From NCBI GenBank assembly GCA_964034945.1, contig OZ035962.1:114205234-114269233 (forward strand): 64,000 nt of DNA, read 5' to 3'. Below the pieces are notes generated by a model. The model was not told the DNA's origin. It searched no databases and was given only the letters and a program-made list of their open reading frames with translations. The number at the start of each line of letters is the position of its first letter. Position 1 is the first letter of the stretch. This document shows positions 1-11,900 of the stretch, in pieces. This DNA is from Chrysopilus asiliformis (lineage: Eukaryota > Arthropoda > Insecta > Diptera > Rhagionidae). The position numbers and the translations under genes were made by a program.

Positions 1-3000
1 TCGATAGTGTAATGAGCCGCAGGTTGACCCAAATAGCTAAACGATGACACCACGACAGATTTTTTTTTGTATTGTCGTATTTTATTTTTGAGAACTAGAC
101 ACCCGCCCTTTGAGCGTAATACTTGCAGAAACACACGCTAGTTTGCTCCAATGATGAAAAAAATTAACACTTTTGATGTAGAACTTAACTCGTTGACTCT
201 GCTAAACATAAACTTACCTTCAATCAACGGTCGTCTTCGGGGTTTTAATTAAAAGTATCCACAATGCTCGACAGTGTGGCTGTTGTTGATTATGGGTTCG
301 AGAACGAGCAGGGCAAGTTGAAAGACTGGCGGCTAATGAGCAGACAGGTAGTCCAGGTAAAAGAGAAGTTTACTTGTAGAGAAGTAAGCCACAATAAAAA
401 ACATTCACATCAAATATGGAAGTGAGCTTCTTCTGTAGGACAAATATCCACCTAGTTAACGCAAATTGACACTGGAAACTTTTGTTTTGTCAATAACAAA
501 ATCTAAATTCCTTAAGCACCAGAGAATCAGTGGAAGACCATAAGTATTATGAATCAACCGTGTTCACGGAGCACCACACCAAATCGAATTCAATGTGGCT
601 CAACATACACTATAACTACACCTGGCCCAGCAACGGCGATTATTGTATATCGTCACGTCACCCAGGTATTTATCTGTCACTTAAATAATGAATTCCCTGC
701 ACTATATACGACAACACAACACACAATGCTTGTTGCAAGCAAACACAAGAAGCACCGATATAAAAAAAACTAAACGACAATCAATCACTCCTACGAAATT
801 ATGGTGGATTTCAAAGTATGCTGTTGCACTTCTTCGATTTTATGACAAACTCTATTATAGTTTTCTAAAAATTATACACTGTTAAAAACTGTGAGTTCTC
901 CATTTAGAAATGAAAAATCGACGAAATCAACCGCTCAGCGACCAACTCGAACTCAAACTGAGAGCAGGTGAGATTCTTCCATTCGAATTCGATGTTCTTC
1001 GCTTGGCTCGCACGACGGCCAAGTTAATTACTTTGCCCCTCTATATGTAGTCAGAAATGTGGCAAAATGAAAGACTGAAGTTCGAGCTGGGGAGCATTTC
1101 AAGAGGCTCCATGATTTCGGGCTCAACATTACGACACACGATGGGAAATTTAACTTTTTGTTATACGATTTTAGAAGCTTTTTAAACAAAGTTGTTTTTA
1201 TAAAAAAAAACTTGTATTTTTTGTTTTAGGGTCATTTAGTGATATATTTTCACCAGTAGAAATTTTTCGAATAGACAAACCAATAAAAAAGGTAGAAAAA
1301 TTCAAGATATTTAATGGATTGAGTTTTTAGTTTATATATTTTCGGATATATGTACATATTTTGCCTAGTTTATTAACTTCGAGCAAGATTTTTTTGCCTT
1401 CACGATTTTTACCATAAAATATTGAAAAATCAGTCTCCCAAATCAAATCATTTTTTGAATTTCCAATTGAAATCAAGAATGGACTTTTTTGGTCTTTAGG
1501 ACCTTATCGATACAATGCAGCGTTTTTAGAAAATTCCCAAAACCTTAGTATTTGTATGGGGAAGAGGAGAAAAAGTTTCCTATTCAAGAACTTATACTTC
1601 GTTTTTACGTAAAAAAGGTCTGTGCAAAACTTCAAACATGGTATGTAGGCCCTATTATGATCCGACATCAGCGAAAAAAGGTACAAGATAATATGTTTGG
1701 CCGGATTTATTCTCAGTGGCGGCTATAATCGAATCAAGTTCTTAAAAACCAAAAGGAAGCGGAACTTTATCGAAAATGTTACGTCGTAGAATGTTTAAAA
1801 TGAGTTCACATTCAAAATTTTGAAACAATTTTGACTTAAAAAATCCTACCTAAGCTGTGATACCTAAGCTGTTAAATAAATCCATTTGCCACCTTAAAGC
1901 TTTTGCCACTACTGCATTTAAATAAAAACTTTCACGATCAAAACAAAACAAATGTTAAATATTTAAGTACTACTTTAGCGATAACAACAACTTATATTGC
2001 TACGTTTCGATGAGTACCTAAAGTTTGCATTACAAGTTTAAAATTATATTTTGTTCCCGCTGTTTTCGATACAAATTTCCCATCGTGCAGCACAGTCTGA
2101 ATTCGTGCATGTATTACTAAACCGTGGAGGGAGAATTTCATAAATGTCTCGCCTGATTCTGACACTGGCACTGGTCTGACTGTCTCCCGGCTTGTCATCA
2201 GCCGCTTGACATTCATGGGGCTCCATTGGTATTCGCTCGCTATCCCACTGAGGTTTTGGGGCTGGTTTGGACACAAACTCTATAGCATCACAAGAGCGAG
2301 AGATTCTTTCCATGCAGATATGTGCGTGAAGTATGTACAGGTCAAATTTATCATGGGGACGAGTGGAGTAAGGCGGTATTACAGAAACGATAGAAATACT
2401 CGCGATGATGTAAGAAAATCTTCACGACTTGTTGCATTCATGCAATGTGAACAGCATGAAGTCATACCAAGTTGGTCAGGAATGGGGGCCAGCTTCGTAA
2501 CCATAAAGCCTATGTAAAAGTTTGAAAAATGCGAAAATTATCGATTTTCTTGTCTTTGCTTATAATTATTCACAATTAAATACAATAGGGTTTCAAATGT
2601 GAAGAGTTTTTTGAACTATTCGCCTTTTTCTCACGTAACGTAATTTTGTCGCCTCACGTAGTACATAACCAAGATAGAAGTAGATCGATAACATAAAAAG
2701 AGCTAATGTAATTAAGTAACATTTCTCAATTCAATTCATTGTTTGTTCTCTTGCATTTCTGAATTCATTTCAATGAAAAGGCCCTTGAAAGTACGTATGT
2801 CGGGTCTGCCCGATTGAGTTTGAGACCCTGACCGACAACGTGGACTCCACTTGACCTTTATGAGATGCAAGTTCAACAAATTAACGGTGACTGCACCCAC
2901 TTCTGTCAAATAACTTCAATCACTCCTTATTGGGTGAAAATACGTGAGAAAAAGTTTTGATTACGAAAGCAAAATGACAATAAAAATAGTCATATGGAAT

Positions 3001-4579
3001 AAAGAAATTAATTGTGAAAAATTAAACATTTTAAACGATTTGTAATATAGAAAATTTAATATTTTTAGTAAAAATATATTAAAGATTGTATTGTCGTAGT
3101 AAATCGCTAAAAACAAAAATTAAATTTTTAAAAAGCAGACATACTGATTACTTCCGGTTGACGGAATCTCACCAAAAATTGATACATCGTCACATATCAG
3201 AAACGAACAAATCTATTCAAATAGTTTATGAGAAATTCGGTACAAATTTTGACTGACAAAGAAATATATTTTTGTGTTTTTTTTTTGCGTTAAGAAAATG
3301 GAGATAAACTGAAAAAAATTGTGAAAATATTCAAACATTTTTATGTTCCATTATGCTAAGGTGCTTATTTATCGAAAATATTCATTTTTTGTCAATTTTC
3401 TATGTCAAGTCTGCACGATTTCAATAACAAAAGGGATTTTTCCAAATGTACACAATTTGGAATGCCCGAAAACTTCCCTGTACCGAGGAATGTCCATAAT
3501 TTGAATCTAGAAAATAATAATATACACAAAAATTAATTTTTGAAGGTTTTTTTTAAAAAATCTAAAACTTATTAAATATAGTTTTATTCACCTATCGTTT
3601 AGGCGATATGCTCAAACTGCTCAAAACTTGGTAAAATCTGCAAGGAATTCTTTTTAATATCGAACATTGAAAACACTAACTGGATCAGAGTGCCGTTAAG
3701 TAGTTTAACTTAAGGGGCTGATCATCAAGTACGTCACAGTTTTAGGGTGAATGGGGTCTGGGGCAGTTAGACGACGATACTCGACTCCTTGCAAAAAAGG
3801 GTAAAGCGAGAAGGCAGATCCAAAAAAAAACTTCAAATACTGTAAAAAAAATCGTAGTTACGCTAAAACCTAAGCCACACGGGCACCGCAATAGTGATAG
3901 TATGGATTCGGCATAACAACGCCAGCAAATGACAAAAATTTCACGCCCTCGAAGTAGTCAATTCCATTTGTTTATTTTCCGAAATTAGAATTCCGCAAGA
4001 ATATCTTTCTTTGACGAGAAGATATATAGTAGGCCATTACAATTTCCACAAAGTAGGATGAGCATTTCGCTAAAAAGCAAACAAACATTGAAAAAGTAAA
4101 TAAGCGTTGGGAAATTTGAACTTAGGCTTTTCTACTTGTAGCTTGCTATATCTACTTGTTCATTTTACAACGAAACAAAAATATTTATTGTGTACAAGAG
4201 ATATAAAACAGCAAGATTCGATATTTCGTCTATAAACTCAACAGAGTCAATTCAAGGAAAGGATTTTTGGCTATTGAGTGATGGTCGATGATACCGTTTT
4301 GCTTCTTGGGTGAAAATTCTGCAGAACAAGTTTTTGTAAACAGATCAGTTACAGTGGAAAGAGTGCGGAAGGGAAATGTTGAGGGGAGCACCTCACCGAC
4401 TCCAATGCTACTACTACACTGCCACAATAGTACGGCGCCTCGCCTCGCCCTTCCACTTTCGAACGACTTTTCTGTTGTGGATTGGGCGGTGGTGGCATTT
4501 TTAAGAAGGAATTTTCGAATTTTCGGGTGCGATTTTCCATTTACTTCAATCGAATTCAGAACGTAAACAACACTTACCG

Positions 4580-4755
4580 TCTTCGGCCTAAACTGTGTCT
4601 TTCGTCGTCCTTTCTAGATGCCTGAGAGCCTCTAAAAACCAAATCCTTGACTGCGTCACAAAATTCTAATTGGGATTTGGCTGTTGGTTTTTCGCACAAA
4701 CTGCTCGACTTTTCACAGCACCAAACACAGAGTTTTGTCGTTTTTCGTTTGAGTT
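4580..4755 (-). other. Possible minus-strand first exon ending in a strong splice donor
   Basis: On the minus strand one frame is open from a stop near 4757 down to a good donor (exon end then gtaagtg) at 4579. The frame is lysine-, serine- and cysteine-rich (it includes CDAVKDLVFRGSQASRKDD) and has no ATG. It could be an untranslated leader exon, an internal exon whose acceptor I could not place, or chance. It is divergent from FKBP12, which would fit a shared promoter, but no downstream coding exon was identified between 1 and 4570. Confidence 0.2.
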
Positions 4756-5223
4756 TTTAATGGCTGGAAAACTGTTTTGACTTGGGATCCAAAACTGCCA
4801 CAACCGAGCTCGATAATACTATTATTGATAAAACTTTCAACACTGTCTCTAAACTACCAAACTTGTCTACATCGACGCCATATCTGGCATTACGTCATGA
4901 CCAGTATTACCACATCCAGGAGCTCAAAAAACGTCAAAATAAATTTGAAAACAACTTCGATTAAAATTACCCCAGAATCGTCTCATCTGGCATCGCTGCC
5001 AAATCAAAGAACTTATAATGACTTTGTTCCATTTATGTTAGAGTATAATCTTGAAGAAAATTCTAAAAAATTACTCTAAAAACGCTAAAACATACTCTTT
5101 TGAATAGCAGAGTTACTTGTAAAAAAAACTCAAGTCTGAGAGATGAGAGATCTTAAAAAATAGAAAGTTGCAATTATTGTTCTAATCTTGTGAAAAAACG
5201 ATAACAGATTGTTCTTATTAGAG

Positions 5224-5364
5224 TTTACTAGAAAGCCTATAATGTAAAGAGTGGACATTTTAACGTGCAAAAATGGCCGCCGAAGTGAAAAACGAGCGCG
5301 AAAAACTTTAAAAAATTGTATTCAGCCCCATGTCCACTCTCTAGATTAAAGGCTCTCTAGTAAA
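5224..5364. mobile_element. Small inverted-repeat element (MITE-like) just upstream of FKBP12
   Basis: The two ends are imperfect inverted repeats of about 35 bp. The left end starts tttactagaaagcc and the reverse complement of the right end starts tttactagagagcc; both run inward to agtggacat. About 70 bp of non-repeated DNA lies between. A similar end sequence recurs near 43043 and near 63912, so it belongs to a small repeat family. No target-site duplication was resolved. Confidence 0.55.
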
Positions 5365-5541
5365 GATGAATCCGAAAATTTCATTTGGTAAGTCACGCAC
5401 ACAATGGAAATTCTCTGAAAATTTTTCGGAATTTTATCAAAAGATTTCCGCTTTCTCGCATGTGCCTCACTTTTCAATCACATCGGCGGCCATTTGCGTT
5501 TTTTCCCGTGAGTTAGCAAGTTTTGTGGTTTACTGTTCACT

Positions 5542-5997
5542 ATGGGAGTCGATATTATTCCAATTTCACCCGGCGACGGTAAGAGGATTACGACACAATT
5601 TCTCAATTTGATTTTTGCACAAAAAGAGCCATACTTCATTGCTGAAAATTTCAGGTAGCACATTTCCAAAAGCCGGCCAAGTAGCAGTTGTTCACTACAC
5701 GGGAACTCTTCAAAATGGAAATGTCTTCGACTCATCGCGAACCCGCGGCAAACCGTTCAAGTTCACGGTCGGGCAGGTAAAGTTAATGCTATTAATTTTA
5801 TGGATTTTGAATAAGTCAAAAATTTCCAGGGCGAGGTGATTAGGGGCTGGGACGAAGGAGTCGCACGACTTTCTGTCGGGCAACGTGCAAAACTAGTCTG
5901 CTCCCCGGACTACGCTTACGGATCACGTGGCCATCCCGGAGTTATTCCCCCCAACTCCACTCTCACATTCGATGTAGAGCTGCTCAAAGTCGAATAA
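5542..5997 (+). CDS. Fkbp12: FKBP12, peptidyl-prolyl cis-trans isomerase (FK506-binding protein)
   Basis: Three exons, 5542-5578, 5655-5776 and 5830-5997, join in frame to a 108-residue protein, the usual length for FKBP12. It begins [13 protein letters not shown] and ends FDVELLKVE. It is a single FKBP domain with no signal peptide or TPR. The pocket residues are all present: Tyr27, Phe37, Asp38, Phe47, Val56, Ile57, Trp60, Tyr83, His88 and Phe100. Family members are cytosolic isomerases that bind FK506 and rapamycin and modulate ryanodine and TGF-beta-type receptors. The introns are 76 and 53 bp with GT-AG ends. The start is fixed by the family-typical first residues. No nearby gene shares its strand, so it is probably transcribed alone. 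Confidence 0.97.
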
Positions 5998-7907
5998 ATG
6001 CCGCAGCAGTTTGTCTTAACGCCTTTTTGCATTTAACATAATTCAAAGATTTAAAAGAGAAAATGAAAATCAAAGTTCTTTTGTGAACCAAACCAACTTA
6101 CTTAAAAACTTACTTCTTTTCTACCTTTTACTAGTTAATTAAAATGCCGTGAATGTTTATGTTTAGTGTTGTACTATTGATAATGGTCTCTACTCATTCG
6201 AAAGGGGTGCAGTATAGAAAATTACTAAAAAAAAAGATTTGTCACTTCCTCAATTCCAACTTCAAAGTGGAATTCGATACTGACTAAAGCATTCCCTGAA
6301 TGTTTCAGGGACCATTGTACTTATAATAAAAAAAATAACTAAGAAACTGATTGCAACAGAAAAATTAAACAAAACTATTGAGAATTGTGCATCTTTGTAT
6401 AATAAATTGGATTCTGAAATCAAAATTGCAATAAAACTAAATTCAAATTAAAAAGGGTTTGAGTTTTCATTACCCCACAAAAACCACCTTCCCCCAAGTT
6501 AGCCCTGCGTAGTTCCTTTTTTCGTTGGTGTGCTTTTGATATTTTTCGCTTCTCTCTTCCTATGGCAAATTATCGATTAGAGGGAACGCAATTACATTGT
6601 TTCTCCTACTGTAACTTCCTGTGACACGTGAGGCAGCAATAATCGGATTTACTTTTAATTTCCGGTGCAATCTTTTAAATTTTGGCTCTCACTTTTCAGG
6701 GAGGTTTTAATTTCTACTTAGTTTGTATTGGACGAAGAGTTTTAAATGTTTTTCATTAAACTAGCACATGAGATATTTTAAAAATAGCACAGGACATTTC
6801 AAAAATTATTAAAAAAGTGTTTTTGAAAATTAATACTACGTATTACGATTTTGTTTGAGATATAATTTTAATGATTTTAACCAATTTCAAAATCCCGATT
6901 TTAGATAGCATTCGAAAGCAATCTCATGTCACAACTTCAAAAAAAAAATAAATTGTACACCTTTGGTCTTTAGATTTTTTCCAAACAATGCACTATTATC
7001 GAGAAATGGGAGAATATTAGGGAGGGAAGGAGTTGTTCAACTGGATTTTGATGTATAGATAAGTTATGGAAAATCATAATCAAAACACATTTTACCTTCA
7101 TAAATTTTTCAATACGACTCTTTAAGAAAATAGGAAAAAATGTATCGTTTGTATGGTGAAGAAGGAAAGAAATGTTTCAATTTTGCTCGTTGAACTTAGC
7201 ATTGATATTTACGAGAAAGGCAACTGTCTCTAGCTCAATCCTTTCGAAAGTTGTAGTGTTACAAACTGTGAACTAAAACTAATATACTTCTATATGATTC
7301 TCATATAGAGAATAAGAACTTCCCATTTTATCACTGGAAAATTATTATGTTTTGTGTTAAAATCGCTATAAAGATTGTGACTTGAGACCGGTCAGAATGC
7401 CAGAATAAGGATGTTGGTACACCGTTTGTAACGTATCGCACAAGGGTGTTTAGTATGACAAATGATTTCGATTTCCACATGTTCTTCTGTCTGCCTGCCC
7501 ATTGGTCCGTTTGTTTGTGAACACCATTTCGAAAGGATTGAGCTAGAGACTTGAAATTTTTTAAAGTCATGTTTCTCGGAAACAGCAAGGCAAAGTTTTT
7601 GGATCTGTACAATCCGACCATTCCTTCGATTCTGAGGTTGCCGAGCATGACTGAGTCTACCAGGTACTAAAGATAATAAAATTCTCTACATTTATCATAA
7701 AATGATATACTTTGCCGTCGCCGGGACATCCCCTATTTGGTGCATTTTTACGATGTTTTTTTTGGTAGGTCGTTATGGTGCCGGTATATAGATTTACTAT
7801 ATGAAAATCATATGCTGTTATCAGAGATGTGGCTGAAAATACAGACCCACAACATCTCCTTGTAATAAAAAAAAACTTAGAAAAAAAACACAATTGTCCA
7901 ACAGGTA
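5998..7907. other. Intergenic region between FKBP12 and the HMG-box gene
   Basis: The FKBP12 3' untranslated region begins here, with several AATAAA-like sites (for example near 6399-6404). The right half is occupied by a dispersed repeat described separately. Otherwise it is AT-rich DNA with no recognisable gene. Confidence 0.6.
7225..7640 (+). repeat. Dispersed repeat, copy 1 (gagctagagacttgaaa family)
   Basis: This shares ordered landmarks with the copy at 31140: accgtttgtaacgt, then atcgcaca, gtgtttag, a run of GTCT/GTCC-like units, and attgagctagagacttg. The left edge carries an inverted copy of the same core (tctctagctcaatcctttcg near 7230) facing the one near 7535. No coding potential was seen. 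Boundaries are approximate. The superfamily is not recognised. Confidence 0.6.
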
Positions 7908-8282
7908 TTATTGAATTCCTTTAATTACTTTTTTTTGCCATCTCTTCAACAGCGAATAACATTTTATTAAACTTTGAACATTGGAATTTGTTTGATTTGT
8001 CGCATTATTTATAGCCAGCCTAATTTGTTTTAAAATTTTATTAACCATTTTGCTGTTACTGCAGTAAATGTATTTTGAGTTTTGAGCTTCCCGTTGATAC
8101 TTTGCTTTCATTTCCGGCGACATGCGCTTCCACTCGCTAGCCGCTTTCTTCACAACGTCTTCGAAATTCTTACCTTTTGACCGTTTAAATGATTGGTTTA
8201 AGAAATTTATGTAAGGATTTCGAGATTTTCCAAAAGTTGAATTTCGTGCGAAGACACAACATCTTTCACAGTCAATTTCCAT
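7908..8282 (-). CDS. Small HMG-box protein, resembling dipteran testis/protamine-like HMG proteins
   Basis: An intronless frame of 124 residues. Residues about 22-70 read as an HMG-box: NPYINFLNQSF near the start, then a lysine-rich helix, SEWKRMSPEMKAKYQ and a conserved Trp. The N-terminus is cysteine-rich (CERCC) and the C-terminal third is basic with several Lys/Trp. HMG boxes bind and bend DNA. In flies, short HMG-box proteins of this kind (the MST-HMG-box group) act in sperm chromatin, and the single box, basic tail and lack of introns suggest the same here, but this is inference. The ATG at 8282 is the first in the frame. A retrocopy of another HMG gene is an alternative. Confidence 0.7.
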   Translation of the reverse strand: MEIDCERCCVFARNSTFGKSRNPYINFLNQSFKRSKGKNFEDVVKKAASEWKRMSPEMKAKYQREAQNSKYIYCSNSKMVNKILKQIRLAINNATNQTNSNVQSLIKCYSLLKRWQKKVIKGIQ

Positions 8283-8672
8283 TAGATATTACGAGAATTT
8301 GTCCAGTGAATACTAGTGATTTTTTATATGATAAAATTAAAATTCAGTTGAAACAATTTTGATTGGTGTCTTCGATTTTTTTTTTGTACGCAGAAAAGTT
8401 TCTTGTTTAACCTCCTGCCAACAGATAACCTTTTTCGCACGATAGATCACAGGGTTCAAATAACACTAAAATAAAAAAAATTGATTTGAGCAAACACTCA
8501 AAAATTGAAAAAAAAACTGCATTTAGCAAAAAATCAAACTAGTGGCAAATGTTTGCGCCCATATAGGTTTACTACATATAGTACACTGGAAGGCAGGAGG
8601 TTAAAACAAGTCGGATTGAAGAAATTCATTACATTCTGAGTTAAAAATTAAATTTTAAACGTATCGTTATTA

Positions 8673-8734
8673 AAATGGTAAACCTATCGTTACTAAAATA
8701 GTAAATTTTAGTAACGATAGGTTGTTTACCATTA
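8673..8734. repeat. Short inverted repeat (hairpin)
   Basis: The left arm (aatggtaaacctatcgttac and onward) is complementary to the right arm, with a two-base bulge and a five-base loop, giving a stem of about 28 bp. It lies in the spacer between the HMG-box gene and the 3' end of EFR3. It is probably a remnant of a small transposon; no target duplication was resolved. Confidence 0.55.
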
Positions 8735-8947
8735 AAACTAGCCGAGCCTTAAGTTTCTAATTTAAAAAAATACGTTTTGTTAACCGTTTAACAGCGAATA
8801 AAATTTATTTATAGTTGAATACAATAAATGAATTGATATAGCAAAAAAAAATTTCCTAATGCAAAAATACCACAGAATAAAATTGATTTTCATTTACATT
8901 TCACCATATTATCTCAAGTTAAAACATATTCTTTATTTGACTGATTC

Positions 8948-11900
8948 TTAATAGAAGAACAATTCTGGGAAGTTACTTTCATAAATGGGCTTTTGATTCT
9001 GCGCGTTCTTAATTTCAGTTTGCGTGATTTGGCGCTCAACAGCCAACGAATTGAAGAGATCATTTAATCTATTCTGAATAACTTCATGCTACAATTGTAA
9101 AATAAAGTCAATTCAAGTAAATTTTAAAAAAAAAACTAGGATAACGTTTACCTTTGGATCCGTTCGACGAACCAAATCATCGAAGTTCGCCTCACGGAAA
9201 GTTTTTCCAATTTGCATTTGTTTTTCACGTGCTTCACGCTTAGACGCCTCCGTCGGTTCAGCCAGAGCTCGCTTCATTGCATCAAAGTTGAGATCAATGT
9301 TAAGAGGTTTCTAAAAACATTTTTTTAAAAGAATATTCCATTATTCCTAAGCAAATAAAGAAATACCCTGCAAACACCAGGTGAACTATTGACGCTGTCC
9401 GCGTCGTTGTTGTAGGGCGTTAGGTCTGCTGAACTGTTCCTTGAGGTGAGGGAAACGGGGGGCTCAACCCATGAATGACGGTGAGCCGGATTATCCGTCT
9501 GGTTAAGAGAGTATGGAGCTCCAGTTTGAACGCGATTGAAGTCCATGCCAGCATTTTGAAGACATTCCGCCAAAGCCATTTTGTCGATCGTCAAATGCGG
9601 AAGATTAACGGTATATTTTTGATTGGTCTTCTTAACATCAAGTAGTGGTGGTAGGAAGTAGACGGCTTCCTCCTTGCGTGCCTCGACTAACTTCTGGGCA
9701 TATTCCATAATATTGGTTATGCCGGTGGAGCGGGCGAGAAGACAAAGTAACGCGATTGAAATGGAATGCAAGTTGCATTTGTGAACTGTGCCCATTTCAT
9801 TTGATGTTAATGCCACTTGTTGGATGCTAAACAATATAAATTCATTGAATATTGAATTGTATTTGAAATAATTCTAGTTTTTTTTTACAAAATTTATTCT
9901 TTTTGTAATTTTTTAGCACCTGCAAGAGCGTACCAGGCAAATGATTTTAGGGCCCCAAAATTTCTATCGTAGGTATTTTGAAAATTAAAAAAATATATAT
10001 CTTCAATTTTTTGCCGAAGAACCCGTAAGGGACGCGAACAACTTTTGTTACGCTACAGGACGGATAGAATCATTTTCGAAAACAAACTTGTTTATAGAAA
10101 TTTGGCAAATAGATGGAAAAACACTGTGGTAGCTAAAAAACCAGGCATTTTTTTCCTAAAAAACTAGGCATATTTCTATAGACTAATGAAGTATTAGGGG
10201 ATTGCAGTTTGGTTGAATTATTGAATATAATTTGAACTATTACGTCTTAAGTATGATGTTAAAACATATATGGTTGATTCGTTGTACCCAACTACTTAAG
10301 GAGGAGTGGTTTATTTTTTGTAGAAATAACAAAACCAACACTTACCCAAGAATAAATAGTAGAAATTCTTGTATAGTTTCATTGCAAGCCATTTCAACGA
10401 CAAGCAGAGCAGCAGTATTGTAGCTAGAAGCCAAGGCTTCTATCTGATCTGAAAGGGCCATCCCATCGATTAGAGCTTGCATGATATTCGCTCCGTACTT
10501 GTGGGTAAAAATAATATCCGAGCGCGAAGCACTCTCCAAGGACAACGTTGTATAGTTCTTCACCGTAACATTACTTAGCACTGCCTGATTCTGGTGGCGA
10601 TCAAGTAGCGCCTGGAAGATCTGCATCACAATAATTCGCGTCGGTACATGTGGCGCCCTAGCCATTTTCAACAGTGGCTGCAGGAAGGAAGCTGGAAACG
10701 CTTTCTCGAACGACGCTGTGCGGTACTGAGTTCCGACCTTAAGAAGACTCTTAAGCAAGATATTTTGTAACATCTGATCGCTTTTATTCTTTTTTGATAG
10801 ATCTGGAACTGTATTCATGATGAACAGCATAATTTCAATTTTCTGATAGTCTGGATGGTGATTGGCAAACTCTCCTAGGGCGTTTATCAAAGCTTCCTGA
10901 TATTGCGACTCTTCTGGCGTTATCTCGCTTGTTGTGCTTACGCTGGTACGCAAATGTGTGAGCAGATTGTTGATGATATCGAGAGCAGATGGACCGACAC
11001 TCTCGCCAGCGGCAATGGCTATTATTTTCGAGAGGACAACAGCTAGAGAGGTTCTTGTTCGCGGCGAAGACTTCAAATTTAGGTCCAAGTGCTGCATCAG
11101 TGTCTCAACGACTGTGTAAGAATACTGCGGCTGAATAGAGATCATCACCACGCGGAAAGTATGAATGGCGAACTGGTTCGGTACCCAAAGCTCATGCCGG
11201 TCCAAGTGACTACAAGAAAGAAGTCGTAGTAAAAATCGTTCTTCTCAATTAATTCAAACCGACTTACGTTAAAAGGGGCTTTAATACAGATCTAATGTGT
11301 CCGAATGAGGCTCTACTGACCAGCTCTCGGAGCACTGCTTCTGCTAAAACCGGTGGAGATGTTGGGGTCGCATCTTCGGAAGAAGTCATCGGACCAGACT
11401 AAAACTAGAAATGGTTAAATTCTGTACTTGAAATCTGCCGACTTTCGCTTGCCTGCATATTAAAGAGTAGCGAGGGAACAATTTTCTCCATGTGCTGCCT
11501 CTCCCAGATATTCTCAACCAGATCGTCCGAGACTGTTTTGCGAATCACCCCTTGTAGTCCCTTGATTCCGGCCAATCGGATACTGTCACGCAATTCAACA
11601 TTATCGTGATTTCCGTGACACATCGACGAAAACTTTGAAATGAAGAAATCATAGCGTCTGTGGTAGGATGGAGTGTCCTCCTCAATGTTGGCGAACTTAA
11701 CAAACTAAAATGTTTTCGTTTTAATATACAATTCGCCAGAGATTCAATTTCTATTTTCAAGAAAAATGGGCCATTGTTTTTACCGAATTGGTCGCCATTA
11801 TCTGCAGATTTGGGTTGGAATCCTCCAACAGTTTCTGCACCATTCGCAAAAAAGATTCCACGAAGAGGTTTAAGGTTTGTGCATGGCATGCCATCAACAA

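Larger units (their letters stand above)
1..5541. other. Gene-poor AT-rich region upstream of FKBP12
   Basis: No protein family was recognised on either strand. The stretch holds short spurious open frames, poly-A/poly-T runs, and a possible repeat fragment near 3709-3800 that contains a run reading roughly as 'aagtacgtcac'. Two minus-strand splice-donor-like sites occur, near 218 and at 4579, so untranslated or coding exons of a minus-strand gene running off the left edge cannot be excluded. The last part carries a short inverted-repeat element, listed separately. Confidence 0.5.

Noticed and set aside
2044..2313. Minus-strand 89-codon frame with protein-like composition (MERISRSCDAIEF...)
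   Set aside because: No recognised family, overlaps an alternative frame of equal quality, and no splice partners were found; a chance frame is more likely.
4230..4566. Overlapping open frames on both strands
   Set aside because: Both are unsupported by family resemblance or start context; the region has slightly higher GC, which lengthens chance frames.
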